A stretch of DNA of 64,000 nucleotides, taken from NCBI GenBank assembly GCA_028554755.1, contig JAPTOF010000005.1, positions 17,830,001 to 17,894,000 on the forward strand. The letters run 5' to 3'. A program made the translations under genes and the position numbers. Origin of the DNA: Cordia subcordata (taxonomy: Eukaryota > Streptophyta > Magnoliopsida > Boraginales > Cordiaceae). Positions 10,462-23,396 of the stretch are shown here, piece by piece. Position 1 is the first letter of the stretch. Each line of letters opens with the position of its first letter. The notes beneath the pieces were generated by a model. That model made no database searches. It worked only from the letters and a program-made list of their open reading frames with translations, and was not told the origin of the DNA.

Positions 10462-13400
10462 ATGCTTGACTTTCTTTCCATTATTCTGTGCCTCTACATT
10501 TTGTGGGCACTTGCCAAATTCCTTCACAAGGTATGGTGGACCCCAATTCGAATACGAAGAATTATGAGTTCACAGGGAATCACAGGCCCTCCTTACACAT
10601 TCCCTCATGGTAGCACCAAAGAAATCTCCAGCATGAGAAGCCAAACTATGGGGAAAGCTATGCATGATATTTCTCATAACATATCCTCGAGGTTACAGCC
10701 TCATGTCTCCACTTGGAAGAAAATATATGGTAATTATATCGTAGTTCGTGATCCTTTTATACATGTATTATAGATAAATTATGACTTTCAAGACTAGTAT
10801 GCAAGATTATGAGCCACTCTCCGCGATAGCAATTGCCGTGGGATGGATCTTCCTGTGTTCCTTAACGGCATGCAACTTACTAGAATTTACTAAATTGAAT
10901 AAACTGCTATTAAGTGGTTTTAGATAACTGACTTAGATAGTTTTCTCAGAAACTGTTTGCTTTGTCCAATTAAATATGGATCGGGTTAACCCAATTATGG
11001 GCGCCCACCCAGATTCAATTTCTTTCAATATATATGATCTGTTTTCCTTCATATGGTCTGGTGGCAGGGGCAAACTTTCTTTGTTGGCATGGTGCACAAC
11101 CTCAACTGTTTGTGACAGATGCTGAGCTTGTTAAGGAGATACTTTCTAACAAAGATGGTGCTTATCCGAAGATGGAAGTGGATGGCTATGCAAAGAAGTT
11201 GCTAGGGGAAGCACTTATAACAAATGAAGGTGAAAAATGGGCAAAAGTTCGAAAATTGGCTAATCACACTTTCCATGCAGAGAGTTTGAAAGTAAGCTTT
11301 TACGTATACCCGGGAACTTCATTCAATAAAAAGAGGGGTAAATGTTATGTTGTTAAAATCTTTCGCGTAAAAAGCATCTAATGCTCCAGTGTTTTGTCAA
11401 AATTACATACTACTCCAATCTGGTATCGTAATTAGCTCATAATCCTTTTGTTTTCTTCACTCTCTAGCCTTCTTATATGAAGAATTCTGCTGCATATGCA
11501 GAGCATGGTTCCGAAAATGACAGCAAGTGTTGAGATGATGCTGGAAAGGTGGAAGAATTATGAAGGAAGAGAGATTGATGTGTACAAAGAATTTGGACTC
11601 TTAACAACTGATGTGATTTCCAGGACAGCTTTTGGGAGTAGTTATATGGAAGGGAAGCACATATTTGAGATGGTGGCAAAATTGACTGCTGTTACTGTTA
11701 AGAATGTCTACAACGTCAGACTTCCCGGCATCAGGTAAAGTATATCCTCGGGAAACGGCCAATCCTTTTAGTTGTTGCCTTGGTGAACCATTGTGTCACT
11801 AGTAACTAATCTTTCATAAACTCTTCCCCGGACAGATTCCTCCTTTTGCCTATCAACCTAAAGAATCATTGACTAATTTGTCTAATTAATCGCGAACTAG
11901 TGCACTTTCTCAGGAGTTAAAAGTACTTCCTTGGGAAATAACTAGTCTTTTATTATTATCGCCTCAGGAAACTATTGCCTCCCTGCTAACTAATTCAACG
12001 TAAGCCCTTACTCAAACAGGTTCCTCTTTTGTCCCATCAGCCCACAGGGTCGTTCACTAATTTGTCTAATTAATCAGGAACGAGCATACTTTTTCGGGAA
12101 GTTCTAATTCCCGATCTTCATTCTGAATCTGTGATTTTGTTCCAAATTTGCAGCAAGCTAATAAAGACCAATGACGAGATTGAAGCAGAGAGGCTTGAAA
12201 AAGGAATCAAAAGTTCGATTCTAGAGCTTGCGAAGAAGAGGGAGAAGCCAGAAAACGAAGAAAGTTATTCTTTTGGGAGCGATTATCTTGGACAACTGAT
12301 GAAAATTACTCATCCGGCTGAAGCAAACAAGGGGATTACATTGGACCAAATGATTGATGAGATCAAGGCATTGTATGGTGCTGGACATCTTACAACCACA
12401 AACTTGCTCTCATGGTGTATTTTCCTTTTAGCAACTCATACTGAGTGGCAAGAGAAAGCAAGGAAGGAGGTGTTTGAGATGTTCGGCCATAGAAATCCAA
12501 CTTCTGATGGCATTGCAAGACTAAAAGCTGTAAGCACATCAATCTCTAAAACTTTTAATTTCTGTAGACTCTATAGTCAAGTATCTGAGGATGATTCAAT
12601 TAAATGATCACTTCATCTAAAAACTTAAATCTTTAGCAACTTCTAGTTGAGTCAGTTGAGGATAACACTAGTCGGCTCAACACAAAAGACACTAATCGGT
12701 TTAGTTGAGGATGACTCTAGTCAAGTCATCTACGGCAGACTTGAGTTGAATTGGACAAGGGGCTCGTCTGGATTGGTTTTTTAAAGCATTGTTTTCCCTA
12801 AGTGTTTTGAAATAAGCGCTTTCTTGAGAAGTTAAAAATTTTGGCTTTTTGAAAAAGTTGAAATTGAGCTTTTTTTTTCAGAGATTCAGTTTTTTCCTTA
12901 TTCAAAATATAAAAACTTATGACAAAAACATGCAATTTTTTCAAGAAAAAAAGTGTCTTTTATGAAAAAAGCTAATCCAAATAGGTCTTGATCTCACAAC
13001 TAGTGTGAACCAAACCCGACTCATTACTTGGAAATTGGGTTCAGGATCGACACCAGATTCTGACCACTACAATTCCATTCTAACACAGACATAAAGAAAA
13101 GACTTTCACAATTGCTAATCATTTGATTTCCTTGTTTTCTCCAAGTAGATGAACATGATCATCAACGAATGTCTCAGACTATATTCTCCAGTGATCACCC
13201 TCACAAGAAAAGTTCAAAGGGAGGTTAAGCTAGGGAACCTCACTCTTCCTGCTAACATCAACATCTACATTCCAACATTAGCACTGCACCATGACCCTCT
13301 TTACTGGGGAAAAGATGTCCACATGTTCAAGCCCGAGAGGTTTGCAGAAGGGGTGGCTAAAGCTGCCAACAACAATGGCGCAGCATTTGTGCCATTTGGC

Positions 13401-13583
13401 CTGGGGCCTCGTACTTGTGTAGGCCTGAATTTCACCACCAATGAAGCCAAGCTTGCATTGTCAATGATCTTGCAGAGATACAAGTTCACTCTGTCTCCAA
13501 ACTATGTTCATTACCCTGCTGATATATTTATTCTCACCCCCAAACATGGTGTTCAAGTCATCCTCCAACCAATTCAAGGGTAA
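10462..13583 (+). CDS. Cytochrome P450, CYP749A-like (CYP72 clan), copy 1
   Basis: Five exons: 10462-10729, 11068-11291, 11502-11734, 12154-12529 and 13149-13583 (stop TAA). They join with intron phases 1, 0, 2, 0 to give 511 residues, normal for the family. The first 20 or so residues form the ER membrane anchor, followed by KVWWTPIRI. The ExxR motif is ECLR at 374-377, the PERF-type motif is KPERF, and the heme loop is PFGLGPRTCVG with the ligand Cys at 457. The I-helix reads AGHLTT at 318-323: the conserved acidic residue before the first Thr is Leu 321 (CTT at 12389-12391), unlike its neighbour (AGHETT). CYP72-clan enzymes oxidise terpenoids and hormones, but the substrate of CYP749 members is not known to me. 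It sits 2.4 kb upstream of a paralogue on the same strand, indicating tandem duplication. No frameshift or stop is seen; the changed I-helix may alter or reduce activity. Confidence 0.9.
11820..12110 (+). repeat. Diverged tandem duplication inside intron 3 of P450 copy 1
   Basis: Two diverged copies share segments such as ACTAATTTGTCTAATTAATC, once near 11872-11891 and again near 12056-12075, about 185 bases apart. The duplication lies wholly in the intron. Confidence 0.45.
12758..12987. mobile_element. MITE relic in intron 4 of P450 copy 1
   Basis: GGCTCGTCTGGATTGG on the left and the inverted right end GACCTATTTGGATTAG resemble Tourist-type TIRs around an A/T-run interior. No intact TTA duplication was found, so it is only a relic. 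Confidence 0.35.
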
Positions 13584-15992
13584 ACAAGTTTCCTTTGTGC
13601 AATCGGCTTGTAAGAAGATGGTCAAATTTGAACATTGGGAAGCACACTTGATGAGGGAACTGTTCTTTCACCGTCTTGACCCAATAAGAATTAGTATCAG
13701 ATTTAATATGAAAAAATGTTCAGGTTCATGAACCTCTTGGAAACAAATGTACACGAACAAATTATGGCATTTACTGTTATTTGAATAAGAGAATTAGCAA
13801 CCAAATTACAAAAATAAATTATATTACTATTTCGTTCTGTAACTTCTGTTATCTCACAGATTAGCCGGTTAATAATTTTTATAAATTCCATTGCCTGGTT
13901 ATTTAAAATTCGGTTCAATTACACTTCGATTATAACTTAGTAATCATCCTTAGCACGGATATTGAAGTAACATGAATACAAAAATAAATATATGAAAATT
14001 GACATAACGAAACATAGACAAATAGAAACATGCAGCAAGTGAATCATACATGAGTCACACATGAATGTGCTATAGACTAATGAACAAAGTGACTTTTATA
14101 TCATAATTATTGTTGAAATGTATAGTCCCCTCCCCTCAAATGGAAAGATCTCAAATTCCAAATTTATTATTTAAAATCCTGCACTATTTCTCCTGATATC
14201 AATTGATTTTAAGATATAACTTTCGCTACCAATTAATTTTAAGATAGAACTTTAATGGGTTTTTTTTTTTTTTTGGTAAAGATAAAACTTTAGCGGGAGT
14301 TGATATTCATGATTATGATTTTAATTATAAAATTAATGTATTAGATAGAGTAGCTTAGGAATTTAAATATTATCTTCAAACTTACAAGTCTTCTGCTAGC
14401 ATACCCAAATGATATCAAACTATTCTCCTTTGTCTTATTATTGATCGAAAAAAGAATCAGAGATAATCCACATATGAATATGTATGATCAATTCTTTATT
14501 TTTATAAATTGTGATACCTTTAATCCGTAACTCAAAAATTATAAAATGTCCTAAAAAGCTAATTCTTTCAATTTTAAACTTACCCAACCCAACCATATGT
14601 TCAAATTATTAATCCACATGTGTGTCACGTGTCTAAATTGTTAAATTTTTCTATATTGATTTATAGCCCTAGGACTAAAGGTGTGATAAATTACAAAGAA
14701 AAGGGACTCATTTATCATGTCTTAAAGATGAGGCACCTAATTGTCAAAAGGTTCATGAGGGACTACAAAATCATCAACACACATACACATATATATGGTT
14801 CTATTCTAAAATCAATTGGTGTTAAAGTTTTGATTTATTTATGTGGAGTAGTTGGGTATGTAAACATTATTCAATATTCATGCCCTAAATTTTATTTTTC
14901 ATAAGTACCTCGAGAAACTAGAGAACAAATACAATGAAAACTACGTATATATGTTGACAAAATAGACTGTCTATTGAAGCGACTCATGCAATCGTTTCGT
15001 ACTAGGTAATCCATTTTATACATAGAGCATAAAAAGAGAGAAAGATCAGTTCTGTACAAACTAATACTGAATTTTGGCCATTTGTAACCGTAGTTGTTGG
15101 AATGGCATCTTTCCATAGCTAATGATATTAATGAATATAATTGGGATAAGATTCCTTAAGATCATGCATTATTATCATTAATTTGACATATAAAATCCAA
15201 ACTTAGGCACATCAATCCTGTCATAATCAGCAGGAGTATTAGTTAAACTGAAAGCTACTTAGCTACTAGCTAGAGATACTGTTAATAGCCTAAATTCAAT
15301 CTTGATCATGCTACGCTAGCTCCAAGACGAACTTTCAATACCGACAAAATGATGAAAGATAATCGTATTTACTATGCTACAGGGTTTGTGAGCCGTATTC
15401 ATCAGCCTCAGGTTTAATTTAGCAGCAGCCTGATTAGTAATTAGGATTCCTAGAAGGATTAAAAAACGCTTGAATCGATAAATAGTGTCTTAACCTATGC
15501 ATTGGTATTGAAGTAGAGGATTTAGAAAGAGTGTTCCAATCTTGTGTATGTTTAATTAATGTGAAATAAGATCTCCTGCTTTGCCTGTGAAGTAAGTTTT
15601 AGGTCGAACCATATAATCCCACGTGCTATTTAACTTCTCGTCTCATTATTGGTTTAACCTGTGGATCTCCAACACAGAGATCAAAAAAGAATTAATTCGG
15701 TTCCTTAATTGTCATTTTCATTTCCATTTCTGAGTTTACACGGACCACTAAAGCAATACGTCACATGAGGGCTCTATGAAGCTTAATTACACCACTGAAA
15801 GTACAATCATTGAAATTTTCTTTAAATGTTCATATATTTAAACATTCAATTATATGTTGTGATGACATGAAATTCTGAATGCCACCAAAATCGGCATCAG
15901 AACATTTGTCTTCAGTTTGCAGCTAAAAGATCCTTCTCTTAATACAGAGAATAAAAAGGGTAGAAGCACTAATTTGACATTCTAAATAAGCT
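13584..15992. other. Intergenic DNA between the two P450 genes
   Basis: This holds the 3' flank of copy 1 and the promoter of copy 2. It is AT-rich, with no RNA gene and no element with clear ends. The short ORFs present show no protein-like features. Confidence 0.4.
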
Positions 15993-18900
15993 ATGATAGT
16001 TGTTGATCAAAAGATGCTATGGCTACTTTTAGGCACCATTTTCTTATGTTTCCTAGCAATCCTTGGTAGGATCCTGAACAGGGTTTGGTGGACGCCTATT
16101 GGCGTCATGCGCCACTTCAGGCGCCAAGGGATCAAAGGGCCGGCATACAAAGTCCTCCGTGGGAACACAAGGGAGATATCTGATATGAGAACAGAGTCAA
16201 TGAGCAAAGCAATGGTTGATTTGTCACATGAAATATTCCCCAGGATACTCCCTCATATACACTCCTGGAAAAACTTACATGGTAATACAAAGGAAAAGCT
16301 AGTTTTCCTTTAAATACATTGAGTGATAACTTGTTTGTTGTAAAACGATGGTCTTTGCTGCAATATATTCTTGTCCAACATGAAAAAAATCTCAAGTTCC
16401 AAAGGCAGGTGTCACGTCCCTGAGCCCAAGTCATAGGCTTGGGGTCTAGGCCCGAGGCTTGACAGAATGACCCAAATAGTTATTTTTGATAACTATAACA
16501 CTAATCTCGCTTACGTCAGAGGCATAATTTACAGATGCAGTCCCTTTTTTCTTCTCTTTTTCTTGAATTCTCAAGTCAGAGGCATCAACAACCCATTTTT
16601 GATCTGTTAAATTTCCCTTTTGTTTGTACAGGGCGGAATTTTCTCTATTGGATTGGTCCTAAACCACAACTGGTTATCACAGAAGTGAAGCTTGTTAAAG
16701 AAATATTGACCAACAACGATAATTATCCCAAGCTAGACCTGGAAGGCTATGCGAAGAAGCTATTAGGAGACGGGCTTTCATCATCAAAAGGAGAAAAATG
16801 GGCTCACATGAGGAAATTAGCTAACCATGTCTTTCACGCAGAAAGCTTGAAGGTAAGAGCAAAGTCTGCATTTTTAACATGGTATTAGAGTTAAGTCTAG
16901 TCTTGTGCATCTATGTATGACGTGAACTATCATTCTTCTTGCGTGCTTGGGTCAGAATATAATCTTACCTATGTAAAAAGTCTGTAAAATTCAAGACTAC
17001 TAAGTTTTCAATTACAATAGTTAGTTTTGGAGACTGTTTAGCCTAACTTTTGAACACTCAAAAATGCTTTTTCTATAACTTCAAAAGTTGAAACTAATGT
17101 ATTTGGCCTATTTTTAAAACTGCTTTTAAAATAAAAGTGAAAGCTGAGAAACTGATAAAAAATCATAAGCTCCAAATTGTAGCTTGTAAAGCTAAGCTTT
17201 TGAGAGGATGTTTTTATATAATGTCAGAAACAATTTCTTTCATTTTCTTTGTCGAAAATACTACCTTTATACTTCCGAAAGTCCAAATTGTCCTTAAAAC
17301 AACTGAAAGCTCAACTCCTAAAATACAAAACAAACAATCAATTGCTTTTATTCTACGACACTTTTAATCAAAACTCTAAAACTCAACAATTAAAATCTAG
17401 TAGCCTTAGTTTTAAAATGGAATTAACAAAAATTATACTGAAATGCAGAATATGCACCCGGCAATGATAACAAGTGTTAAGGAAATGCTGGAAAGGTGGA
17501 AGGAGTATGAAGGCAAAGAAGTTGAGGTGTTTGAAGAATTCAGGGTGTTGACATCGGAAATAATTTCAAAGACAGCCTTCGGAAGCAGTTATTTGGAAGG
17601 AAAGAAAATATTTGAGATGTTGATCAAATTAGCTTTGATTGTTGCCAGAAATGCTCACAGAGTAAGATTACCTGGCATCAGGTATCGTCCATCTCTGCTA
17701 CATATTTCTTATCAGGCCATTCAAGCTTTTCATTTTTTATCAACTTTTAAGAAATTAGGCTATGATCATACATATAGAAATTTTAATATATGGAAATGCA
17801 AGATAATGTTGCGTACAACAGCTCAACACGATGAATTTGGATCCCAAGGATGCCCTGGTTGTAAAGATGCAGGAGAACACCACTCTGCGAGGGTTCGAGC
17901 ATTATTGCACCTTGCATTTTCCAATTGGTAGTTGAGCTCCACCAATTGAATTTCTCTCATATATAAAAAGAAAAAGAAAAAGAAAAAGAAAAGAAAAGGG
18001 GGAAAAAACATGATGATTTTTGACTGCCACCCTCGTCATAACAAGTTCATCTTTAGTCAGGATCTAAATTACAGGAATCAATTTGTTCAAAACATTATAA
18101 TACGATGAGAGAGATCCAATTCTTGTAAATCGTTTATTATAGTTATGATGAAATTACGTGAACAATTCACGACCAGTGCATCCACTCGTAATGTTACAAT
18201 ATTTGTGGATTTTCAGTGCTATCTCTGACTATGTAAATTACGAATTTCTGCAGCAAAATTCTGAAAACCAGTGACGAAATAGAATCAGAGAAACTTGAGC
18301 AGGGGATAAAAGATTGCATTATGCGGATCATAAAGAAAAGAGAGCAGGCCATTGATGAAGGAGACAGCAGAAATGATTTCCTTGGAAAATTGCTTGAGGC
18401 CAATAGTAAAACTGAAAAGAGCAAGTGGCTCTCAGTTGAAGATGTGGCAGATGAGTGCAAGACATTCTATTTTGCTGGACATGAAACAACCACATCCATG
18501 CTTGGATGGACTGTTCTTCTTTTATCTGTGCACAAAGACTGGCAAGAGAAAGCAAGGCAAGAGGTGATGGAACTCTTTGGCCAAGAAAATCCAAATCCAG
18601 GTGGCATATCAAGAATGAAAATTGTAAGTAGTATAACTAAATAACAATTCTGTTAAAACACGATTATCAATATGATCGTCAAATTATATGTCATAGATCC
18701 CACTGAAAAAAAAAAAAGAAGAAAATTCACGACCCTATCATGAATTTACATATGATAGAGCAAAATGCATTTTATCCTCTATATTTTGCGAAAGTCAATT
18801 TTAAAACACGTTAATACCTTATGGTTAAAGAAGTCTGTTGCAAATTGACCCTTATAATTTTAAAATTGGTACACACATTCCCCCATGTAATTTTAAAACT

Positions 18901-19512
18901 AATGCTTATTCCCCTTTCATTTTACACCTGCGACGGTTAGTGTGCAACCTTTTGAAACCGTTGGGAGTATCACCAAGTTTTGAAATTATAAGGGGTTTAT
19001 GTGATTTTTGCAAAACACAAGGGATAAAATGCATTTTACTCCTCGTGATATACTGCGATTCACTTCTTACATATATCTTGTAGATGAATATTATATTAGA
19101 AGAATCTCTAAGGCTATACTCCCCAGTGCCTGCAATCAAAAGAAAGGTTGACAAAGAAATGCAGCTAGGGAAGCTAATTTTACCACCTCAGACAGAGCTA
19201 TATATTTCACCTGTAGCTCTCCAACATGACCCTGAAACATGGGGAGAAGATGTTCATCAGTTCAAGCCTGAAAGATTTTCAGGTGGAGTTGTTAAAGCCA
19301 CCAGCAACAACCCAGTAGCATTTTTGCCATTCGGGTTCGGGCCGCGGACTTGTGTGGGCTTGAATTTTGCGATCACTGAAGCGAAAATTGCACTCTCTAT
19401 GATTCTGCAGCGCTACAGTTTCACCTTGTCGCCGAATTATGTTCACTCTCCAGTCCAGGCTTTTATGATTTGTCCACAACATGGAGTTCAAGTGATTCTC
19501 CGTAGAATTTGA
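15993..19512 (+). CDS. Cytochrome P450, CYP749A-like (CYP72 clan), copy 2
   Basis: Five exons: 15993-16281, 16632-16852, 17449-17681, 18254-18623 and 19084-19512 (stop TGA). They join in phases 1, 0, 2, 0 to give 513 residues. Exon 3 has exactly the same length (233 nt) as in copy 1. A membrane anchor (about residues 8-29) is followed by RVWWTPIGV. The I-helix is the canonical AGHETT (322-327), the ExxR motif is ESLR (378-381), then KPERF, and the heme loop PFGFGPRTCVG places the ligand Cys at 461. It is a complete, probably active ER mono-oxygenase; the substrate is not deducible. It is closely related to copy 1 upstream, so the pair is a tandem duplication. Introns 1 and 2 contain unclassified repeat-like DNA and intron 4 contains a MITE. 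Clear GT-AG borders and an open frame support an intact gene. Confidence 0.93.
18758..19042. mobile_element. MITE in intron 4 of P450 copy 2
   Basis: The left end GAGCAAAATGCATTTTATCC and inverted right end GAGTAAAATGCATTTTATCC are nearly perfect TIRs about 285 bp apart. Flanks ending TGATA on both sides hint at a worn 9-bp duplication (MULE type), which I cannot confirm. The element ends 41 bases before the exon 5 acceptor. Confidence 0.65.
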
Positions 19513-21469
19513 TGATATGGCTTGAATGTTCTCCGGTGGAATTTAAATATATGGGTAAATAGCATCTTCTCTCTTGTAGTTTACAATAAATGTACGTTAT
19601 CTTTTGTGATTTCAAAATTGACGCGAATATATGTTAATACCGAATGGTCATAACATCTCTATATGTTAAAATTGTCAAATAATCTTGGGAAGTATACTTG
19701 TTAGAAAGGTTTTTCTTTCACCACTTTCGACTTAATAAGAATTAGTTTTAAGTCCAATGTAATTTGGGCATACTTAACTCAAAGCGAAAAAATCAAATTT
19801 TAGGAACTTATTGTTGAAATATATAATCTTTTTGTTACGTACAAAAATCTTAAAGATTTAAGTTCAAATATATTTGGCATCAACTAGTTTTAAAATGAAA
19901 TTCCATAGTTCTTAACATGATATGAGATTTGGATCCTTGGTCCATTCTTGTCCATCGCAATCCGACCTTACATGACTTATCATGCTATCCCACTTTGTTA
20001 TCATTTACATGACCATCTTGTTTATTTTGTTATTATCTCTATGAACATCTTATTTATTGAACTCTCTTTTCCTAATTTTTACTAGGCCACACGTGAAGTG
20101 GATGTTGAAATATATATATTCTTTCCATATAAAAGAATATTTTAATTACAAAAAAACTGTTTTTCATTTTTGAACTCCAATTTTCTAACAGAATAGGAGT
20201 TCTCATTTTTTGTTAAAAAAAAAGCTCAAGATATGTGTTCACCAAGTAAAAATAAAAAATAATTTTCTCTTTTACAAAACTAGAAAACATGTCTAATTAT
20301 TAATATCTTTCAAATTTTTTTAAGAAAACTAAGAAAATGCATTATAATGTTTAGAATTATTTTTCTAATTAAAAAATACATCTATGAAAGAAAGATTAAA
20401 TAAAGGATTGTCTAATTCATATGTTGTTATTATTAAGTTAATTATTACTCTTTTTTTTTTGTTATTACTAAATATTAGTAATGTAAAAATTAAGGAAAAA
20501 ATTAATAACTAAAGAATTAATTATAAGGCAAAATTAAAAAGAAAAGAAAATTAAGGAAAAAAAAAAGACAATAAGGGAATTGAACTAAGGATGACTAAAT
20601 TAGAGTTTCAGACTTTTAAGTATGTTTTCTAAATAGAGAATTGTTAGAAAAAAACTCCAATTTTATTGAAAAAACTCTTGAAAACAACTCTTCTTTAAAT
20701 TGGAAAATTTGAAAAACAGTTTTTTGGTTTTCAATTTGAAAAATTTGCTTAATGAAGAAGATATTTCATTTTGTATTTTCTCTGAAAAATTTTTCTAAAA
20801 AACAACTCTAGTTTTCTGTAAGCAAACAGGGCCTTAGACGTTTGGTTAACAAAATCATACAAAATTCCTAAAAAGTGAATTTCAATGAGTGATATTCCTA
20901 TGCTTGCTTCACATAATAAAAAATTATTCTCATGAATATCATATTTTTGAGAATGGAATATTCTCATTATTTTTTTAATTTTTATTCCTATTTAGGGAGG
21001 TGGAATCCAACTTTTAAGTTATAAAAATATGTAGGACAGATTGAAAAGACATAAGAACCCTCCGTCAAAAGCCCTTTCACCTCGAGTCACGATATACATA
21101 TACATATATATTTTTATACATGAACCTTTTCTTAATTAGTTTATGAAGCGTGTCGTGGCTTGTGGTAGTGTTGTATTAAAGTTTTTTTGGTTTTCCTGTG
21201 ATATTTTTTTTATCTTTTACAAATTAAGAATATTTTTAAAAAGTAACTTCAAATTTCCGAAAATGTTACTTAAGACCAAACATTAAAAATTAATATTTCA
21301 AGAAACATTGTTGTTATACCAACCATTTCTTTATAACATTCGCAGGAATCACGTGTGAATAATTTTTTTTTTCTTTCCTTCTTTTTCGTTTTATTAAGAA
21401 ATGAGGCACCTTTCTCTCCCATATAAACTTCCTGATCCTCAACTGGGTTTTTTAACACTATAGTCTGTA
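19513..21469. other. Intergenic DNA with a duplicated block (also at 56135-56615)
   Basis: Bases about 19640-20150 align with about 56135-56615 across shared stretches such as CTTAACATGATATGAGATTT. About 20160-20840 is A/T-run-rich DNA ending in CAAACAGGGCCTTAG, which looks like a MITE terminus. A TATA-like CATATAAAC lies at 21419-21427, about 45 bases before the RNase H copy A start. Confidence 0.5.
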
Positions 21470-22247
21470 ATGTTTTACTACAACTACAAGAACAAATTTA
21501 TTTTTATTTTTATTTTATTTTCTTTTATTTTCTTTTATTTTCTTGGTAAAGACTGCGAGAACAAATCAGAAAAACGAAAGGAAGACGAGAAAAATGATCC
21601 AACGGCAGCAACTATAGGCAAGGCGTTGGGAGAAGTAGCTGAAGCAGCTTTCGCTGCATGGGGCATATCTAAGCTCTTCACAGCCATCTTGTACGGAGGT
21701 GGTGATGATAAAAAAAAAAAAATGGAGGATGCCAAAGAAGGGTTGGTTAAAACTCAACACTGATGCCAGCAGCAGAACAGATGCTGTGACCGTTGTTGGC
21801 GTGTTTAGAAATGACAAAGGTTCTTGGGCGTGTGGTTTTGCTCGAAAAATTCACGACTGCCTTGTTGAACGTAACGATTCAGCCGAACTATGGGCCATAA
21901 AAGAGGGGCTAAAGACAGCACTAGCGATGAAATTCGACCAGAACATTGACATCGAAACTGATTCAGGAGCCGCGTTTCACGATCTAAAGGGTGGAAAAGT
22001 TCCAAAGGATGAGTTACAGAGAGGGCTTGTTGAGTATTGCGAAGATTTCATGAAAAGGCTTAGGCCACGGTCAGTTGAAGTACTGAAACCTGTGAATAGA
22101 GGAGCTAATTGAGTTGCACACAAAATGGCAGATTTAGACCGTCTTGGAGATTTTGGAGTTAGGCATCCCTTGGGAATGCAGGTATTTAACAAGCCACCCC
22201 CGGCAGTTAGGAAGCTATTGGGGGACGATATTGCTAGCACCATATAA
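21470..22247 (+). pseudogene. RNase H-like (RVT_3 type) gene, copy A, damaged
   Basis: It is homologous to the gene at 59421-60565. The N-terminal module (MFYYNYKNK, then ATIGKALGEVAEAAF) is followed by an RNase H fold containing NTDAS, AELWA and IETDS, the positions of the three acidic catalytic residues. Three lesions are visible. A 69-base T-rich insertion between direct repeats GAACAAAT (21490-21497 and 21559-21566) adds a hydrophobic stretch in frame. An A13 run (21710-21722) puts the N-terminal module and RNase H domain in different frames. A TGA at 22110-22112 replaces a sense codon in copy B, after which homology continues to a stop at 22245-22247. The introns and cassette exons of copy B are absent. 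Translation by slippage at the A-run is conceivable but unlikely. Confidence 0.7.
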
Positions 22248-23396
22248 TTTTTTACTGCACACACAAATCACGTATTTCTCAGTTGGAATTTAAATATTTG
22301 GGCAAATAATGTATTAAATCCTCCCATGGACTATTATAAACACACATTATAATTTGTAATTTTAAAACAAACACGGACATCCATTTTAGGTGACATGTGA
22401 AGCTGTGAGCTGCACACTTGAAGACCACTGAGACTGTAGTGTCTATATTGAAGCTACAAAGAATAAAATATACTCATAGCAAATCATATAATAGAATGTT
22501 ACTTATCCATAAATATTTAATTAACCGATTGGCATGTGACTTATGCATACAGGGTTCCTACAAGTTGCATCTGCATATACTGCAAAAAGGGGCACTCGAG
22601 CCAAAAGAAACACATTGCGAAGGCTTATTAGTAAGAATTCCTCGTAAAATCATAGTGCTATGAATGAGCTTTAATTCATATTTGTGAATTGTCCATATAA
22701 TTTTATGGTAATTGTATCAATATTTCACATGATGGTGGCATCGTCTTTGTCTTGCTCATTAGATCAATGCCTTTTTTTTTTTTTTTGGGAATAATTTTTT
22801 AAAATACAATCTTATAAATCACCTGATGGAAGTTGTCGCATGCTAATTTGATTCATAAGGAAAGTTTCTCATTTGACAAGCTTTATAACGATGATCTTAT
22901 CGATATCCAGCCTACTAAAGTCGCATTACATGGAATCAGATTGAAGTTTTTTATTTGACAAGCTTATCACATACTCTACTAAATATCCGAACGAAGTAAG
23001 GTTAAAGTTTCACCCTCTACCTCTCTAACTCTCTTCACAAAGAAAAAAAAATAAAGGAGAAAAAGAACTTTGTCTTTTCTTCTTCATTTTTTTTGCTTTT
23101 CTCTTTTAATGGTAAAGTGGCATGTATGCATGTCGAACCTACTTTTCTCTTTGAACTTGAGGGGTTGTTGCCGACTTGCCAGATATAAATTTTTTCTTTC
23201 TTATTGAAATGATACTGATTTCTTATCAATTCTTTTTCTTTTCTAAAAGGAATTCAATTCAACAAGTTCATTTCTATTTCTTTTTTCTGCTCAACAAGTA
23301 GGATCATTCATATTAATATCAACAAAAATTTAAAATGGTTAATGCTTCTAACAGAAACTAGCTTTATTTATATTCTGAGTACAAAAGTTAATTGTA
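22248..23396. repeat. Tandem-unit blocks C1 and D1 (first part)
   Basis: Bases 22306-22935 are nearly identical to 41540-42156 (block C), and 23110-23396 match 46785-47055 (block D). No conserved protein is encoded. A T-run near 22768-22785 and CT-rich stretches near 23040-23110 are the only notable low-complexity parts. Confidence 0.7.

Noticed and set aside
17823..18011. Minus-strand ORF in intron 3 of P450 copy 2
   Set aside because: Composed of the AAAAAG polypurine run and intron sequence; it has no homology and lies antisense inside a well-supported gene.
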